A DNA stretch of 7,354 bases, taken from the NCBI GenBank assembly GCA_024276805.1, contig JAJRWJ010000015.1, positions 1-7,354 of the forward strand, read 5' to 3'. A program made the translations under genes and the position numbers. This DNA is from Gammaproteobacteria bacterium. Its GTDB lineage: Bacteria > Pseudomonadota > Gammaproteobacteria > Methylococcales > Methylomonadaceae. The stretch's first letter is position 1; every line of letters starts with the position of its first letter. Of the stretch, positions 5,359 to 7,354 are shown in pieces. Under the pieces are notes generated by a model, which ran no database searches, was not told the origin of the DNA, and saw nothing but the letters and a program-made list of their open reading frames with translations.

Positions 5359-6018
5359 TCAATGGATCAGGTTCAGCACTTCCTCTATAACCTGTTCTAC
5401 AGGCTTGTTGGAAGAATCGAGATAGTAAGCATCACTGGGCATCACCAGCGGCGCCGTCTTGCGTTCCTGATCGCGGCGGTCGCGTTCATCTATCTCTTTT
5501 CTGATCTGTTCTAGGTTAGCATGAATCCCTTTTTCTATCAACTGTTTATATCTGCGCTCCGCTCTTTCCCCGGCACTGGCGGTCAAATAGACCTTATATT
5601 CGGCGTCTGGAAACACTACCGAGCCCATATCCCGGCCATCCGCCACCAGACCGGGTTGACGCTGAAAGTCCCGCTGCTTCTGCAGCAGAACCTGGCGTAC
5701 CTTGGGCAGGGCGGCAATTTTCGAGGCAGTGTTGCCGGTGGATTCAGCAGCCAGCTGCCGGGTGATATCCACTCCGTTCAGGTAGACCGTCAAGGTGTCG
5801 CCACAGTTGAATTCCAGCCGCATCGAGCGGGCAAGGTCGGCAACGGCCTGCTCATCTTCCGGGAAAACCCCTTGCTCCAGGACGGCAATGGCCAACGAAC
5901 GGTAAATCGAACCGCTGTCCAGATAATGCCAACCCAGTCTTTTCGCCACGGCCCGACTGACCGTTCCTTTCCCCGCGCCGCTGGGACCGTCGATGGTCAA
6001 GACAGGCGGCTCCTTCAT
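5359..6018 (-). CDS. cmk: Cytidylate (CMP/dCMP) kinase
   Basis: Cytosolic enzyme that phosphorylates CMP and dCMP to the diphosphates with ATP, feeding nucleotide recycling and DNA precursor supply. The 219-residue product (E. coli: 227) has the P-loop GPSGAGKGT at 11-19 after the TIDG strand, the CMP-binding DSGSIYR at 34-40, ADGRDMGSVVFPDA at 126-139 and the arginine-rich lid segment ERDRRDQERKTAPL at 178-191. It closes with SSNKPVEQVIEEVLNLI, as in the family. The start ATG at 6018 overlaps the aroA stop by four bases (ATGA), pointing to co-translation from one mRNA. The aroA-cmk-rpsA order is common in proteobacteria. Confidence 0.98.
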   Translation of the reverse strand: MKEPPVLTIDGPSGAGKGTVSRAVAKRLGWHYLDSGSIYRSLAIAVLEQGVFPEDEQAVADLARSMRLEFNCGDTLTVYLNGVDITRQLAAESTGNTASKIAALPKVRQVLLQKQRDFQRQPGLVADGRDMGSVVFPDAEYKVYLTASAGERAERRYKQLIEKGIHANLEQIRKEIDERDRRDQERKTAPLVMPSDAYYLDSSNKPVEQVIEEVLNLIH

Positions 6019-7331
6019 GCTTCAGTCACGCGTATATTCAGGCCAAGTCGTCGCGAAAGTTCGATAAATTCAGGAAACGAGGTATTGACGTTGGCGCAAT
6101 TCCTGATCAGCACTGGCTCTCTGGCGTGCATGCCGGCAATGGAAAAAGCCATGGCTATACGGTGATCACCATGGGAATCGACTTCCCCCCCTGCCATCAT
6201 ACCGCTCTGAATGATCATGCCATCTTCGGTGGGTCGTGCATCGATACCCAGCGTCTGCAAACCATCCGCCATGACCTGGATGCGGTCGCTTTCCTTGACC
6301 CGCAGTTCCCGCGCACCGGTCAGACGGGTCTCACCCTCTGCACAGGCGGCCGCGACGAACAGCACCGGAAACTCGTCGATGGCCAGTGGCACCAGTCGCT
6401 CGGGAATGTCGATGCCATGCAACGGCCGGGAACGGACCCGCAAATCGGCTACCGGTTCTCCGCCGATGACCCGTTGATTCAATATGTCTATCCCGGCGCC
6501 CATCAGCTTCAGAATCTCGATGACTCCGGTACGTGTCGGGTTGATGCCGACATGCTGCAACGTGACATCGGATCCTGGAGTGATGGCCGCTCCCACCAGG
6601 AAAAACGCCGCAGAGGAAATATCCCCGGGAACGTCGATATCGGTAGCCAACAGCTTCCCGCCACCCCGGATCGACACCTTGCTGCCCTGCTGCTGCAATG
6701 GATATTGAAAACCGCGCAGCATTCTTTCAGTATGATCGCGCGTCGGAGCCGGTTCGATGACACTGGTTACCCCATCGGCGTAGAGACCCGCCAGCAGCAG
6801 ACAGGATTTCACCTGGGCGCTGGCCACCGGCATCGCATAAGACAATCCTGACAATGTGCCGTTGCCGGCTATATGCAGTGGCGCCGTGCCGGCTTCAGTG
6901 GCCTCGATTTTCGCGCCCATCCGGGTCAGCGGCGTGATCACGCGGCGCATCGGCCGGGACGACAGCGAGGCGTCACCGGTCAAGGTAACAGAAAAATTCT
7001 GGCCTGCCAGCAGCCCGCTCAACAGACGCATGGAGGTTCCGGAATTACCCAGGTCGAGCGGCCCCTTTGGCGCCTGCAGGCCGTGCAGACCGACACCATG
7101 CACGACCACTTCACCCTGTTCGGGACCTTCGATTTCGACCCCCATGTCGCGGAATGCCTGCAGCGTTGCGAGGGCATCCTCGCCCTCCAGAAAACCGCGA
7201 ATATGGGTCACGCCCTCGGCAATCGAGCCGAGAATGATCGACCGGTGGGAAATGGATTTATCGCCGGGAACCCGGGCCTCGCCGTGCAACTCACCACCCG
7301 GCTGCACTTGAAATGTTATCGCTTTGGACAT
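6015..7331 (-). CDS. aroA: 3-phosphoshikimate 1-carboxyvinyltransferase (EPSP synthase)
   Basis: Sixth shikimate-pathway step: joins shikimate-3-phosphate and phosphoenolpyruvate to give EPSP, leading to chorismate and aromatic amino acids. The 438-residue product is full length. GDKSISHR at 23-30 carries the substrate-binding lysine (Lys25) and serine. Other motifs are LGNSGTSMRLL at 94-104, GDASLSSRPM at 119-128, SAQVK at 171-175, RDHTE at 198-202, NPTR at 264-267, IDEFP at 318-322 with catalytic Asp319, RVKESDR at 344-350 and HGDHRIAM at 387-394. RDHTE, GDKS, SAQVK and NPTR are the four marks used for class II (CP4-like) enzymes. Gly98 in GNSGT aligns with the position that is alanine in the glyphosate-insensitive CP4 enzyme. 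The start ATG at 7331 has no Shine-Dalgarno sequence and follows a possible upstream stop by two bases. Confidence 0.99.
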   Translation of the reverse strand: MSKAITFQVQPGGELHGEARVPGDKSISHRSIILGSIAEGVTHIRGFLEGEDALATLQAFRDMGVEIEGPEQGEVVVHGVGLHGLQAPKGPLDLGNSGTSMRLLSGLLAGQNFSVTLTGDASLSSRPMRRVITPLTRMGAKIEATEAGTAPLHIAGNGTLSGLSYAMPVASAQVKSCLLLAGLYADGVTSVIEPAPTRDHTERMLRGFQYPLQQQGSKVSIRGGGKLLATDIDVPGDISSAAFFLVGAAITPGSDVTLQHVGINPTRTGVIEILKLMGAGIDILNQRVIGGEPVADLRVRSRPLHGIDIPERLVPLAIDEFPVLFVAAACAEGETRLTGARELRVKESDRIQVMADGLQTLGIDARPTEDGMIIQSGMMAGGEVDSHGDHRIAMAFSIAGMHAREPVLIRNCANVNTSFPEFIELSRRLGLNIRVTEA

Positions 7332-7333
7332 AG

Positions 7334-7354
7334 TTAATTTTCGATTTGATCAAG
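7334..7354 (-). CDS. Possible last codons of the gene upstream of aroA
   Basis: In the frame ending with TAA at 7336-7334 the edge reads LDQIEN then stop, two bases before the aroA ATG. The lack of a Shine-Dalgarno sequence before aroA fits translational coupling to a preceding gene. In related genomes tyrA, hisC or pheA often precedes aroA, but six codons are far too few to identify it. Confidence 0.3.
   Translation of the reverse strand, partial: LDQIEN

Overview
The window looks like a housekeeping block from a gammaproteobacterial chromosome. The reasons are the gene order aroA-cmk-rpsA-ihfB-lapA on one strand, a full-length six-domain ribosomal protein S1 very close to the enterobacterial form, and an IHF beta subunit with the classic motifs. 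Genus cannot be fixed from the sequence. Every confident gene is on the minus strand, so biological order runs from the right end of the window to the left.

Reading in transcription order: at 7334-7354 there may be the last codons of an upstream gene. Then come aroA (EPSP synthase, 7331-6015) and cmk (CMP kinase, 6018-5359), which overlap by 4 bases. A 272-base gap holds a candidate rpsA promoter, leader hairpins and a strong intrinsic terminator placed inside the presumed rpsA leader. rpsA (5086-3419) ends in a second intrinsic terminator, followed by ihfB (3352-3047), which has a GTG start. The 376-base gap between ihfB and lapA has no gene. It holds a pair of inverted REP-like units (2930-3004) and a striking run of abutting, sequence-unrelated hairpins (2695-2859). 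lapA (2670-2455) is short, and its usual partner lapB does not follow. After another gene-free stretch of about 585 bases with palindromes and repeat-like sequence come a possible Fur box, feoA (1869-1636) and the first 546 codons of feoB (from 1639 off the left edge), a ferrous iron uptake operon with coupled starts.

How the genes work together: aroA serves the shikimate pathway, cmk nucleotide recycling, rpsA translation initiation, ihfB DNA bending and lapA envelope assembly. They are a conserved neighbourhood rather than one pathway. feoAB is a separate iron-import unit that seems to have been joined on where lapB is normally expected.

No wholly new protein system is visible. The non-coding parts are the most unusual: the multi-hairpin array upstream of lapA, the REP-like pair whose base changes covary within each unit, and the terminator-like hairpin in the rpsA leader.
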